DNA from: Beverwykella pulmonaria
Taxonomy: Eukaryota > Ascomycota > Dothideomycetes > Pleosporales > Melanommataceae
NCBI GenBank assembly: GCA_001599595.1
Contig: BCHH01000019.1
Span: forward strand, 374,411-438,410
Length of the DNA stretch: 64,000 bases
Reading direction: 5' to 3'
The notes under the pieces were generated by a model, which ran no database searches, was not told where the DNA came from, and saw only the letters and a program-made list of their open reading frames with translations. Below are positions 1 through 11,270 of this stretch, piece by piece. Both the position numbers and the translations under genes were made by a program. Numbering within the stretch: position 1 is the first letter of the stretch; each line of letters begins with the position of its first letter.

Positions 1-1110
1 GACTGCTTCTTTTCGACGTCGAGTGGCAAGCTGGCGTGATGGTACTGGCGTATGGGTGGAATTCTGCGTCTGAGTGATGGTTTTCTGCACCACGTTTGGT
101 TTTTGCGCCTGAGTAGGTTCCTGCAACTCGATTTGCATCTGTGGTATATGTACATTCTGCTGAGATCGGGGTGTCAAGTCTCTGATAGGCTGCCTTCGGT
201 GTACGTTATTGCTTGGGGACTTATCACGAAGATCCACTTGAGTCCTGCAAAAGTCAGTAAATGTCTGCGATGGGTGCGTAAGATGATCTCACCTCCTACT
301 TATTGGGTTGGAAACGAAGCTTATTGGAACTTGCACATCAGTTGGAATCGGCGACGATGCCTCAGTCGTTGCTTCTGTCATGGGCAGCGCCTTCAGTCCT
401 TCTGTCTCGATCATGGTTCTGATGCGAGCCACCTCAAACTGCAACTCACTGTTCCTCGCGTCTAAGACCTGGCAAACCCGCTCGAAGATGGTCATCTTGT
501 CCTGCGTCCTTCTAGCCTCCTTGCTGTGGCGTGGCCCAAAGGCATCCAAATGCTGCGCAAAGGTGCTGACATGGTTTGGGGCGTTTTGGTTGACGAGACT
601 CACAGTGACTTGCAGTTGACCTAACGTCGCCTCAATAGCCTCAATATTCTTCGTTATCGAGCTGAAAGTTTGCGAATTTTGCTCGACATCCTTTTGCATG
701 CTTCTGTACTGCGCGTCGAGTGCCGATATTTTCCGTTGCATCTTTCTGCATTCTTCAATTTCCTTTTCGAATTTGACAAACGCATGGCAGGAAACCTCGC
801 GGAACGCTCTCTGAACCTCCTCGTTATCTTCTAGGAAGGCGTCGATGCGCTTGTCCAAATCCTTCACCTTTTGGACAGTGTCCTTAGCTTCACCCACAAC
901 GGATTCGATTGACTTGTTCTGCGCAACCCGGTCTCGAAGCTGGGCCTCAACGTTGTCTATTCGACTGTGAAGATGTCCATTTTCACGCTTTAACTGATGG
1001 TAAAATAGAAGGGACGCTGGGTACGCTGGGTCCACTCCAGGAGGCGTGGCCATTGCATCGACCTGGGCACTGCGACTGCTTCGTTGCGAGGCAGTTGCTG
1101 TAGGTGGCAT
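1..1110 (-). CDS. Coiled-coil protein of unknown function, 3' end beyond the window
   Basis: I do not recognise a family. Exon 1 is 293-1110 and begins with ATG at 1110. An intron at 245-292 (48 bp, GTGAG donor, TTTTGCAG acceptor) leads to a second exon open from 244 to the window edge. Reading past the donor gives an immediate stop, which supports the intron. The N-terminal 20 residues are Ser/Thr/Ala-rich. Residues of roughly 40-230 are rich in Glu, Lys, Gln and Asp with regular hydrophobic spacing, as in a long coiled coil. The second exon is Gln/Thr/Pro-rich and ends in a basic RRRK cluster at the edge. A structural or scaffolding role is a guess from the coiled coil only. The true C-terminus is not visible. 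Confidence 0.7.
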
Positions 1111-1337
1111 GGCGAGAGAAGGCGGCGAGCAAGTACATGCAAGTTTGAAGAAAGTGAGGTGTGCCGATAAACGAAAGAGAATGGCGGTGAGGTGTGGTCA
1201 ACCTCGAGGTGACTGATTGAGGAAGTCACGCCAGACGTACCTGCTTTCCACGACCGGCCGATCTAGCTACATGCGGCACGAAGGACCCAGTATCTAGTGA
1301 GGAATATCCGTAACAGGGGTGAATTTAAGAAGAGATT

Positions 1338-1420
1338 AAAAGGATCAAACTGGCTTTGCAAAGCCCTACTGTATCTGCTAGACATATTTTTGCTATGCTA
1401 GTGAACATTGCTAGCATGCT
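1338..1420. repeat. Fragment of a dispersed repeat, related to 32373-32455
   Basis: The segment opens with AAAAGGATCAA and contains CCCTACTGTATCTGC followed by TTTTTGCTAT. The same words occur in the same order and at nearly the same spacing at 32373-32455, where the core reads CCCTGCTGTATCTGC. No coding potential is evident. It lies in the roughly 470-bp gap between the coiled-coil gene and the SMR gene, where I see nothing else. It is probably the decayed end of a small transposon. Confidence 0.5.
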
Positions 1421-1583
1421 CCTCGCCGCATACTAGGTAATGTGCATTACAAAAGGCATCGTGGGCAAAATGAAGGCAAAGATGAGTGACGAGGAGATGT
1501 AGGGTAGGCTTACACTTTCAAGATTCGCAACGGCAACTAAAATTAGAGCAAGTTTATTATTTCTTTCTACCTACTGTGGCGGG

Positions 1584-3994
1584 TCACGAACCAGCCCGCT
1601 TCGGTCCTTTGGGTGCATCAAAAGCCTCATCACGCTTCATGATTCGAATCTTTGTGTCCTTCTTGGCGCCGTCTGGCTCACTAGCTGAACCGCCCTCGCT
1701 TTCTTTGGCCCGCTCCGCAACGCTCTTATCGTAGCTGCTGGGGTCGATGCCTAGGATGCCACCGACGTTGTTGCGATCGCCGGGAACAGAGAACTCGCGG
1801 AAGGCGTACCGCCACTCGTTCAAAAAGCCGCGGATAGCTTTGCCAACCTTATCCTTACCGTTCTTGGAGTGATGACCGGTGCCGGTGATGGCGTAGACAG
1901 GACGGGAAGAGGCATTGTGCTTCAGGAGGATACCTTCGAGATATGATACTGCTTCATCCGGATGTAGACCTACAAATCAAGTTAGCATTTCTCATCATTG
2001 ACAGTACACTCAAAACCTACCATGGAGATCAACATAAAGCTCACGCGCATTAGGGCCGTGGTCCTTGTTCCGCTCTTCGTAAAGATGACGAGCAGCTTCG
2101 CGGTGAGCTTCACGCATGAGGTTGTTTTCGCTCTGGCCACGGAGACTGAGAGCTTTGGCGGCGCGAGAATCGCTACGATTCCAAGCTTGTGCGGCGCTGT
2201 AATGGATTAGTCTTGTTCATACCAAATACTCAAGCCTACCACCAATTACCTTTGCAAGAACTTGTTCCTCAAGCTGCCGTGCTTGAAAGCTTCTGCCCGC
2301 GCTTGCAGATACGCCTTGTTTGCCCTGTCGCCGGTTTCTAGCCAAGGAATATGATCGGGGGCGGGGATTGCTTGCGCAGCTGCACTGTTTTCGCGGGTTC
2401 CGGTGAAGCTCTTCGCGGGTCTCAACCCCTTACGCACTTGGGCTGGGCTCGGAGAAGGGGACAAGCGTACGACATCGGCGAGATTGTTGGAGCTGCTGTG
2501 ATCCTTGTTCGCATGGCCATGGCCGCCACGCTTTCCATGATGACGTTTCCCAGCTTTGGTAGAAGCCGTAGCCGCAGCCGAGCCCAGGCTTGGGAATGCC
2601 TCGTTGTCGTCTACTGCGGGAACAGAGGGTGTCGGGGCACGTGAATGATGACGGCTGCCAGGGCGCGATTGCGGCAGACTATGACTGCCAGGGGTAAACG
2701 TAGGAAAGGGACTTAGACCTGGAGGAGGGTTTGTCACGCCTGAGGTCAATCCGTAGAGCTGCTCAAGAGAAACAGCCTCGACAGAGGAAAGCTGAGGGGT
2801 CCACTGTGGGGAGCTGGTGGGCTGAAGGGAGGGGAATGCTTCATAATCCTGCATCTGAAAGTTTGGTACGGCGGCCTGTAATGGAGGCGTGGAAACGTCT
2901 GAAATAACCATACGAGCCATTAGGGTTGAAGGGTCATGGGAGAATAAGCATGTTTCACCCGCGAGACAGTTGCCGCTCATGTAGTATCTGGGTACCAAAT
3001 GTCAACATTCCAAATAACGCTAAATTAGACTGCAGAAGTGAGATTGCACTTACTTGCAGAGAGTCTTGCTGGTATCATGACTGAACCTGCAGTCGGCTCT
3101 CGCACAGTGTCCGGTAGATAAAAAGTACTTGCACACGATGTTGCTCTTTGCCTGGCCCGCGGGCGTGGCAGGCCTAAAGGCTGGGCTCATGGATTTCCCG
3201 ACTAGGTAGGAAGCTTGCTCGGCCATGGTTGTGGGAATCGGCTGGCCGTCAAAGGCCTGGTTGCCCATCAAAGCCAGCAAAGCGGCACTCAGATCGTATC
3301 CATTAGCTTCGAGGGCCTTTTCAATCTCATCATCTGGTCGATCATCGCGAAGGATGGAACGGAGCATGTCATAGGGGCCCATATCCATGGTCTGAGGTTG
3401 GACCCATTCTGCTGCCGCACCGTTGAGCGTGCCTTCACTTATGAAGGAGGAAGACTCTGTGCTCGCCGATTCATCGTTCACCAGCCAATCTACGGTATCG
3501 CTACCAAGGTCACCATATATTTCAGGGTTGGGACTCGCGCCCTCGCTGAACTGATACGCGCTGAGGCTCGGGCTGTGGGGGATGTGGATATGCGGGCTTG
3601 AAAAGGCGAGCCGCGGAGACGGTCGTGGGGACGTGAACGGGGAGGCATTGGAAGATTTGGCGCGGGTGAAGCCAGGCGGGGCGACTCCAAAGCCTGGGGG
3701 AGGGTGGATGGTTCTGGGCGAGTGGTTGACAGGGGTTGGCGCGCGATTGACCTGCCAGGGAGCTGGGGATGGGCGGCGGATGACAGTGTGACGGCTCGGG
3801 GGTGGTGAGCTGGACGAGTTGCCAGCATCGCGAAAGCGCCAGAGACAGTCGAGCACGACGTTTTCAAGGGACTTTCCAGTCAGGCCAGTCTGCTTGCGCA
3901 CCATCGCCTCCAGCTGATCCGTTCTGTCTTCATCTTCCAACGCGTCGTCCTGTAGCACTGGCAGACACGCCTCGTAGACCTCGTCAGCAACCAT
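1584..3994 (-). CDS. CUE/CCCH zinc-finger/SMR-domain protein (Cue2-like ribosome-associated nuclease family)
   Basis: Four exons (3994-3054, 2987-2250, 2196-2021, 1969-1584) give 746 residues. A CUE-like helical stretch lies near residues 210-245. Two tandem CCCH fingers follow at about 285-335: C-x8-C-x4-C-x3-H, then C-x7-C-x5-C-x3-H, the second formed across intron 1. A DUF1771-type helical segment sits in exon 3. The C-terminal SMR domain has the DLHG and TGTGHHS signatures; intron 3 falls within DLHG. SMR proteins of the Cue2/NONU-1 group cleave mRNA at stalled or collided ribosomes, and CUE domains bind ubiquitin. The paired CCCH fingers suggest direct RNA contact. The family assignment is firm. 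The specific role in no-go decay is inferred from the architecture. It is transcribed away from the Tvp38-type gene. Confidence 0.9.
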
Positions 3995-5270
3995 TATTTC
4001 CCAAGCATGAACAGGCGGCCGTGTATGCAGTGGTGGGGTGGGTTGTGGAGGGGGTGGAGGAAAAAGAGAGCGCGGAATGGGCGAAGCGGTCTGGGGTCTC
4101 TGTTTAGGGGGTCCTGGAGCTATTTAAGGGAGGGGCGCTTGCGGTGAACAGTCAGCGTGTAGGCGGGTCGAGAGTGAAAGACGCAAAGAAGGACGGCGGT
4201 ATTCGTATTCGCAGGAGGCGGCGAGGGGTGAGGGAGGAGGGCTCTGGAGACGAGCAGGTGAGGCTCGGGTCTGGTTCAGCCTTATGGTCCGCAGTGTGGG
4301 GGGGGGAAACGAATCCACGGGTTAGCTTTGCACGGTGCAGCCGCCGACTGGGGCGTGCTGGAGTACTGCTAGAGAAGGACGCCGAGCAATCCTACATTGC
4401 AGCGGCGTGGTCGGGGTTGGAGGCTATCGTGGTGATGATGGTGATGCGGTGAGATGAAGCGGGCTGGTTGTATAGATGACCGAAGATGCAATAACAGCCA
4501 CGGCGCGAGCTTTGTGTCATTGAAGAGGCCCTGATTGCAAATGCTGCAGTCACCCATTCACGGGGCCAAAGAGGGCAATGCGGCGGTCTTGAGGCTGAGT
4601 CACGTGCGGCAAGTCAGCACCGAGCCTGCAATCATTTCGTTGCATGGTTGGCCAGCAGTCATCTACAAGTACCCGTGCTATACGAAGGTGTGTTTTGGAG
4701 AACATGGTACATAAGTATGTTGCATGATACCCTCTAGCCGATGCAAGGGCAAGCTGAATTTATTCTCTCGTCCTCTCCCAAGGTCACCAGGGTCGTGGAC
4801 CCTGGAGAGTCGGAAACGATCTGTGTAACCGTCCATACCGTCCATAGGTGCTGGAACCGATCACTCGGCCAAATATGGAGACAGTTCGCAGCAGACGGAG
4901 ACAGAGCTGAGAGCTCTTGCAAGAAGATTCAATTTCGATTGTTAGCGCGCGAGTCCCCGTGGTGGGCGCGTCCCAATGCGCTCTAGAGCTGACCAAACAG
5001 GTGAGATGTGAGATGTAATGTTGTTCCCGGCACCGCCACGGGAATGACGCTTTGAAACCGAACTGCTGCAAGTATCGAGACCACACTTCGTACCAAGAAC
5101 AGTACACCCCCGGAATGAGCGCTAGTAGCTTCCTCACCACGCTCCCTTAGATTCCCTTTATCTTCCTTTTCCCGCCTTGAAACCGCCTCCTCCGAATCCG
5201 CGCCTCTCCCGCCGTCTCGGGCATCCTCCTACATCACCGACCCCGTCCGCATTTTCGCCCTCTCCCTACG
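3995..5270. promoter_or_regulatory. Divergent intergenic region between the SMR-protein and Tvp38-type genes
   Basis: These 1.28 kb separate two outward-facing start codons and must hold both promoters and 5' leaders. The stretch just before 5271 is strongly CT-rich (CCGCCTCCTCCGAATCCG and similar), as is common before fungal start sites. I see no gene and no recognisable factor site that I would defend. Confidence 0.45.
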
Positions 5271-5296
5271 ATGCCCGCTCTCCCTACGATGCCCGC
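5261..5296 (+). repeat. 18-bp tandem duplication carrying two in-frame start codons
   Basis: The 18-bp unit TCTCCCTACGATGCCCGC occurs twice without a gap, at 5261-5278 and 5279-5296. Each copy contains an ATG, at 5271 and 5289. The unit is six codons long, so the two starts are in frame and differ by six residues at the N-terminus of the Tvp38-type protein. Confidence 0.9.
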
Positions 5297-6492
5297 AGAC
5301 GACTACGACGCCCGCGCCCTGGCGCTCCCCTTGGACGACGAATCCCCCGCGCGAGGGAACCACCCTGGCTGGAGCCGGCGCTCAGCTTCATTCCGGCGCA
5401 GCGGCTCTTTCCAAAGACCTCCGCCGTCGCTCAGAGAGCGGGTCATGTTGAGAGCGGACAAGCTACAACGCCACGCCTTGAGCACCTACAGACGGCTCTC
5501 GTTGTTTCACCGCATCTTGGTCATTACGGGAGGAGTGACGCTCTTCATATTATCCATCCTGTTCCTGGTCTACAATGAGCGCATCTTCCACTCCATGCTG
5601 CCCTACGCAAAGAAATGGCGGGACATCCCGGGCGGTTGGATGATACTCTGGGCCCTGATCTTCACTGTGTCCTTCCCGCCGCTCATCGGTTACTCCACCT
5701 TAATGACCGTTGCGGGTTTCGTTTATGGCTTCCCTAATGGGTAATCTATCTTGCCGCCCCTTCTTCACAGATCCAGCTCTAACATAAACATGCAGGTGGT
5801 TTATCGCCGCGAGCGCTACGATCGTCGGCAGCACCGTTTCCTTCCTCCTCTCGCGCAGCATCCTCAAAAACATGGTCCACCGCCTCATAGCCAACGACAA
5901 GCGCTTCGCCGCACTCGCCCTAACCCTCAAACATGACGGCCTCAAACTCCTCATCATGATTCGCATGTGTCCGCTCCCATATTCCCTATCCAACGGCGCC
6001 ATAGCCACCTTCCCTACCGTCCACTGGGGCGCCTTCGCAGCCGCTACCACCATTGTCTCCCCGAAGCTCATGCTGCACATCTTCATTGGCTCCCAACTCG
6101 AGAAGATCGCTGAGAGCGGTGGGAAAATGCCTCCGAAAGCAAAAGCCTTTAGCTACATCAGCATAGCCATTGGCGCCATCGCCGGCGCCGTGACGGCCTG
6201 GTTTATGTACAAGAAGACCAAGGAAAGGAGCGCGCAGCTCGAGGCCGAGGAACGCGCTAGCGTCCGGAGAGCCTCCATTGAGGACCTGGAAAATGAATAT
6301 GCGGACGATCCGGATGCGCTGGAAGCTGCGGAATCGCTACGAGAGGATGAGGATGATATCAGTCTCCGGACTGGCTGGGGAGACGAATATCATGATGAGC
6401 CCACGGATACGGAGGACACCCTCGATATTGGTGATGATCCGTTTAAAGCGGGCGACGGAGACGAAGAAGAAGAAGTCGGCGGGAGACGCTAA
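5271..6492 (+). CDS. Tvp38/TMEM64-family (VTT/SNARE-associated) membrane protein
   Basis: Two exons (5271-5740 and 5796-6492) with a 55-bp intron give 388 residues. The cytosolic N-terminus (about 1-78) is Arg/Ser/Pro-rich. Membrane segments follow from about residue 82 onward, including the first helix at 82-101 and a hydrophobic block at 122-152. The conserved VTT core has the FPP...GY...TVAGFVYG pattern before the intron and the IRMCPLPYS pattern after it. A further helix precedes a long acidic Asp/Glu tail. Yeast Tvp38 lies in Golgi/tubulovesicular membranes, and the wider VTT family includes lipid scramblases. Localisation here is inferred. The start at 5271 could equally be 5289 because the start context is duplicated. 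Confidence 0.88.
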
Positions 6493-7302
6493 GCCTCTCG
6501 CGTGTACGTGTATCGCATATTTTCTGGTTGGGTCATCCTCTATTGAAATAGAAAGGTCCTGTGATAAATGAGCATACAGGGTAAGGGGCGTTCTTGATAC
6601 TCCGCATTTTCTGATTATTGCGTGGAAAACCCACGCGTTGCTTCTAGACTGCTATGTGCAACTCTGAGAACCTTGTATGTAAGAGCCTGGATGTTAAATA
6701 CTATATTTGTTGTACTGGCGCACTTCTCATGTGGGCCATTGAAATCATGACTCACACGTTACCATACAAAGTGTATAAAACAACCGAATCACTCAATTCA
6801 TCTGCAACATCTCCCCCTATCATCTATTCCAACCTCAAGCATTCAAAAGCTCCCCACCAAGCACCCACCCATCCACTCTCCCCTCTCTCTCAAGATTCCG
6901 CCATTGCAGCAAAGCAAAATTAATCAAAATCCGAACCAAAGGAAATCAGTTAGTTCCAGGTAAAGATATACGCCAACGCCATGCAGTAAATTTCCAAGCA
7001 TGCTATTGTATGCTACGCTAATGTTCCTGTGACTGAGATGCGAAAGATCCACAAGCTGGTCGAAAATACAAACAAAGATATGGATGGGTATGCGTTTCAA
7101 TCGGACCTAGGGATGACAACACACTAAAGTAATAGAGGACGTCGGGTGGATCGATGACGGCGCTGAATAAAATTCGATAGGCAATGGAAGAATAAGTGAT
7201 GATATAAGAGAAATTATTTCTGTGGTTTCTCTCCACTGTCCTAATTTCGGGACTAAAAGATGGATAGAGAGTCGAGGAGACTGTGCAATGTGTAATAGTC
7301 GT
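6493..7302. other. Convergent intergenic region, no gene seen
   Basis: This 0.8-kb AT-rich spacer lies between the 3' ends of the Tvp38-type and Fun30 genes. It should hold both 3' UTRs. Short open frames here have no recognisable content. Confidence 0.5.
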
Positions 7303-10300
7303 TCAAGCTGCAGACATGTCGAGACCTGCAGATTTCAGGCCCTCGAGAAACTGATCCTTGATGTCGCCATTCTCGTTCTTCTTTAGCCCCTCCATCATCA
7401 TCTGTTCAACAGCCTCCAGTCCCATCTCTTCAGCAGCAGAGAGCTTCAGCTCAGCCCCCTTCTTTGCAGGTGCCTCGCCCTCTTCCCCGGACACCATTTT
7501 GTCCAATTCCAGCTTTGAGACACCCAAAGCATGGATCTGCTCCTCCACCGTCCCCTTGGTGACAAGTCGCACAACCTCTACTTCCCTCGTTTGCCCAACG
7601 CGATGCGCACGATTCTCAGCCTGAACATCATCTTGCGGATTGAAACTGGAGTCGAAGATAATGACTTTGTTCGCGCACGCGAGATTGATGCCTGCGCCTC
7701 CAGACTTGGTGCTCAACATAAAAACAGGAATCGACTCATCGTCGTAAAACTGGTCAAGCATGTCCTGGCGCTGTGAGATGGCGGTTGAACCGTCGAGGCG
7801 GAAGTACGACATATCTAGAGAGTCTAGGACCCATTGCAGAATATCCATAACAGAGGTAAACTGTGAGAAGACGAGTGTGCGATCGCCATTTGCTTTGAAT
7901 TTCTGAAGCAACTCAACGAGTTTCTTTACCTTGCCGGAATCCATCCATTCGTCGTTCTTTAGCTGAAATTTGTGCAAAGCCTTAGGATATTTCAGGGCCA
8001 ATGAGTGACACTGATAGTCTTGGTACAGTTCCAGTTCTTCGTAGATGATATTCGGGTTACTATCTCGAAATGTGGGTTCCTTGAGACAAGCCTTTGACAT
8101 CTTGCGGATCTTGTTCTCGTCATAACGGTCGCGGAACAGAAGTGGATGAATAGCAGCCTGGCGAAGCTTCATCATGACATTGGCATGTTCGGTTGACAAA
8201 ATGCCCGCGGCACGGTCAATTAAAACTTGTCGCTGCTTCTCCAGCTGCGCAGAATACAGCCTCGATTGTGATTCGGTGAGTTCACAATACTCAACACGAC
8301 AGGTCTTCTTGGGTAGATGCTTAAGAACCTGAACCTTCTTTCGTCGCAGGACGAACGGCGTCATCATAGAGCGGGCTCTTTGAATGCGTTGAGTCGAGAG
8401 CAGCGCATCATGTGAATCGCTCTCATTGACTTTGGCTTTGTGCTTGAAAACAACTTCGAGATTCTCTTCGACCTCTGCAAAGATGTCTGGCATGAGAAAA
8501 GCTAGGATTGAAGCCAGCTCGCGTAGACTGTTTTGCAGCGGCGTGCCGGTGAGAAGCAGGCGGCATCTAGCTGGTATGCGCATCAAGGCCTTGTATCGTT
8601 GAGTGTTCGAATTACGTAGCACATGGCCCTCATCATAGATGCAAGTTTGTGGTCTGCACCTTCGCAGGAATACGTTATCCGCCTTCTTGAAGGCCAAATC
8701 GTACGTGGTCACAATCACATCGATGCCCTTGATTGTGTCCAGGATGACGTTTTGTTGGTCCATACGCGAAGACTGAGATCCATAATACGGCTCAACAACC
8801 ATAGTCGGAGAGAAGTGCTTGAACTCGCGAAGCCAATTTTCGAGGGTGGAGCCAGGAACAACAATGAGGTGAGGGCCAGTGACCCTTTGTTCTTTGAGGT
8901 GAGAGAGCAAGGAAATGATCTGGCACGTTTTGCCCAAGCCCATATCATCAGCCAAGATACCAGAGATGCTGTTTTCCCACAGCAGGTTAAGCCAATTCAG
9001 ACCGACAACTTGGTAGTCTTTGAGCTCAATGTCTGCACTCATGTTCGCGGGTTTCTTCAACAGTGCTGACTTGGTTGAAGAGGTCCGATTCGTGGCTGGG
9101 AAGCCTTTCCGCAAGGAGTCTGTCTCAGCATCGCTTCCATGACCACTCCGAGGAGTGCCTATGCCAGAGTCACGGATGGAGTTGGTATCACTGAGATCGT
9201 CAAGGCTGGTAAGAGCCACCTCGCCATCTGTTGCAGCACCGAATATATCGATGCCCCAGCTGGCCATTGCAGTGGCCATTGGCTTCCCACGGGCTTCGCA
9301 CTTTTTCACCAGCTGATCGACAGCTTCGTAGGCTTTCCACATGGTAGTAGCAGACTCAACAAGCCTCTCTCCAAACGGAACTTTCGGCCTGCGGGCCTTC
9401 TTCTTCCCAGTTTGCTCTTTTGGTGCGTCCAAGTGAAGTTGCTCAATCTGGTGCAAAGAAGTCCACGGGCGGTGAGCAAGAATAGTGCGCACGTCTTCTT
9501 CTTTCTGGCTGCTCAGATCCACCATAGCCTCAATAGAGCAGGTGTTGAAATACTCGAGTAGCTTGAGTTCATCAACCTGAACCTCATCTGAGACCTCTGC
9601 TTCTGACTCATCATCTGAGATGACAATGGCTTCATCCTCGTCAGATAGCACATCCTTGACCAACACACGTGGAGGAGAGGACTGTGAGGGTTCTGGGGTC
9701 CGATTTGGCCGACCACGAACAAGCTTTCGTTTCCTTTGTGGCTGTTCGAGGCTTGCAGTAGCATTAGGCATGGGTTGCGACTGGCGAATGTGAGAGAACT
9801 TCTCATGAATACTCTTGGCGGGAGCGTTGAGGGCTCGTTGCGCTGTCTTTTTCGGCTCAGGGATAGATTCCATCGGTCTCCTAGAAGGCACCGCAATGCC
9901 AACTGGCTGAAGCAATTCATCCTCTGACTGCTCCGCCAGGTAGTTTAGGGAGTCGTTGTAGTTCCCTCTCATCTTCAAGACGGCATTGTATAACTGCTGT
10001 AATGGCTTTCCGGAGTAAACCATTTGCACGCGCTCCACTGTCTTCCGCATGCCATAGTCGGGAATATCGTCGAGTGTCTCGTACTCCACAGGCATTGCAC
10101 GCGCGGGGCCGCTCTGGCGAACCATGGGGCGCGGTTTCTTCTCGAATGGGAGGGTATTGGGCGAGAGATCATTGCCGGGTCGCTTCCGGCTAGAATTGTA
10201 CGCGGGGTTGTATGCGTAGCCGGACAGATTGAAAGGTTTCTGGGGGGTCTCGGAGATACGCGATGTTCCCGAGTTAAGTTCGATGGCGGATGGTTTTATG

Positions 10301-10740
10301 TTTGATCGGATGTTAACCTCCTCATCCGAATCTGGTTGTACGGGCGGGTCATCCGAGGTGAGATCAATAGGTAGTGGGCGGGCAATTGGTGGAGGACGGA
10401 ACAAGTAGGTTCCAGGGGGTGCCATCGCGCTCACAAGTAGGCGTTGTGTTTGCGGCTGCGACATGAGAGGGGACGAGTGGCGGTCGGGAGCAGGTGAAGA
10501 GCGCGGGACCTGGATTTGAGAAGGACTGGCAACCCTGCGCGTTCGCGGTGTGAGAAGCTGGGTGGGCTGCGTTGTTGCTGGGGCGAAATGCGCAGAGCGT
10601 GTGCCGTTGACGGGCAGCGTGGGCTGGGTGACGAAGGTGTCAAATTCTGCAAGCTCGTTCTCGCTGTCAGAATAGGGTAACTCTTCGAAAGCCTGCGGGC
10701 CCGCGGGCGGAGAGGACAAGATGGGATCTCTGCGTAACAT
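7303..10740 (-). CDS. FUN30: Fun30/SMARCAD1-type SNF2 chromatin remodeller
   Basis: A single 1145-residue exon. The N-terminal 200 residues are low-complexity with Ser/Pro. A CUE-like motif lies near 227-272. The SNF2 ATPase core starts near 565: the Walker A is DDMGLGKT near 600, motif II is DEGH near 703 (the Fun30/Ino80-branch form of DExH), and LTGTPLQN follows. The helicase C lobe ends with the arginine-finger segment AENRAHRVGQ near 1042. Fun30 and SMARCAD1 slide and exchange nucleosomes, promote DNA-end resection and maintain silent chromatin. The protein acts in the nucleus. Length and order match the family. It shares a 530-bp divergent promoter with vma21. Confidence 0.95.
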   Translation of the reverse strand: MLRRDPILSSPPAGPQAFEELPYSDSENELAEFDTFVTQPTLPVNGTRSAHFAPATTQPTQLLTPRTRRVASPSQIQVPRSSPAPDRHSSPLMSQPQTQRLLVSAMAPPGTYLFRPPPIARPLPIDLTSDDPPVQPDSDEEVNIRSNIKPSAIELNSGTSRISETPQKPFNLSGYAYNPAYNSSRKRPGNDLSPNTLPFEKKPRPMVRQSGPARAMPVEYETLDDIPDYGMRKTVERVQMVYSGKPLQQLYNAVLKMRGNYNDSLNYLAEQSEDELLQPVGIAVPSRRPMESIPEPKKTAQRALNAPAKSIHEKFSHIRQSQPMPNATASLEQPQRKRKLVRGRPNRTPEPSQSSPPRVLVKDVLSDEDEAIVISDDESEAEVSDEVQVDELKLLEYFNTCSIEAMVDLSSQKEEDVRTILAHRPWTSLHQIEQLHLDAPKEQTGKKKARRPKVPFGERLVESATTMWKAYEAVDQLVKKCEARGKPMATAMASWGIDIFGAATDGEVALTSLDDLSDTNSIRDSGIGTPRSGHGSDAETDSLRKGFPATNRTSSTKSALLKKPANMSADIELKDYQVVGLNWLNLLWENSISGILADDMGLGKTCQIISLLSHLKEQRVTGPHLIVVPGSTLENWLREFKHFSPTMVVEPYYGSQSSRMDQQNVILDTIKGIDVIVTTYDLAFKKADNVFLRRCRPQTCIYDEGHVLRNSNTQRYKALMRIPARCRLLLTGTPLQNSLRELASILAFLMPDIFAEVEENLEVVFKHKAKVNESDSHDALLSTQRIQRARSMMTPFVLRRKKVQVLKHLPKKTCRVEYCELTESQSRLYSAQLEKQRQVLIDRAAGILSTEHANVMMKLRQAAIHPLLFRDRYDENKIRKMSKACLKEPTFRDSNPNIIYEELELYQDYQCHSLALKYPKALHKFQLKNDEWMDSGKVKKLVELLQKFKANGDRTLVFSQFTSVMDILQWVLDSLDMSYFRLDGSTAISQRQDMLDQFYDDESIPVFMLSTKSGGAGINLACANKVIIFDSSFNPQDDVQAENRAHRVGQTREVEVVRLVTKGTVEEQIHALGVSKLELDKMVSGEEGEAPAKKGAELKLSAAEEMGLEAVEQMMMEGLKKNENGDIKDQFLEGLKSAGLDMSAA

Positions 10741-11270
10741 GGCGAATGACGTGGGCGAGGGCGCGGGCGCGGGCGCGGATATCTTTGTGGGTCGTAGCTA
10801 CGGTGTTAGAGAGTACAAGAGAATAGGGCCTTGGAAAGAAAAACAAAGCTACGCGCACTGGCACAAAGACGTCTTCATTGTTGTGTCCTAGTGGTGGTGA
10901 GCGATAAAGTGGACGGATTGTGCCGTTTATTAAAAAAGACGAGACACGCAGACGCGCTCGCGCAGTCAAGTGCAGATCCTTGGCACTTACATCCCGAAAG
11001 GGTTAGTCCTAAAGATATGGATCGGGCAATTTACTCCCTCCTCGCAAGCTACGAGAAGTGCGAGGGAGCGGCAAACTCATACACGATCCTACTGGAATTG
11101 CCAAAATAAATTAGCCAATTAAATCTAGCTTCGCTGTCAACCCTTCAAAGTAAGGTGGATAGTTTATCCCAGCGGGGGTCAACACGCAAGCAGCATTCCC
11201 AGCTTCCAGCATCCAGCACTCAACAGTCGACTCGTACCCCCAAACAATCAATCACCTCAAATCCTACATC
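10741..11270. promoter_or_regulatory. Shared divergent promoter of Fun30 and Vma21 genes
   Basis: The two start codons point outward from a 530-bp spacer, so both promoters overlap here. A GC-alternating stretch (GGGCGCGGGCGCGGGCG) lies directly upstream of the Fun30 start. No specific factor site is claimed. Confidence 0.5.
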
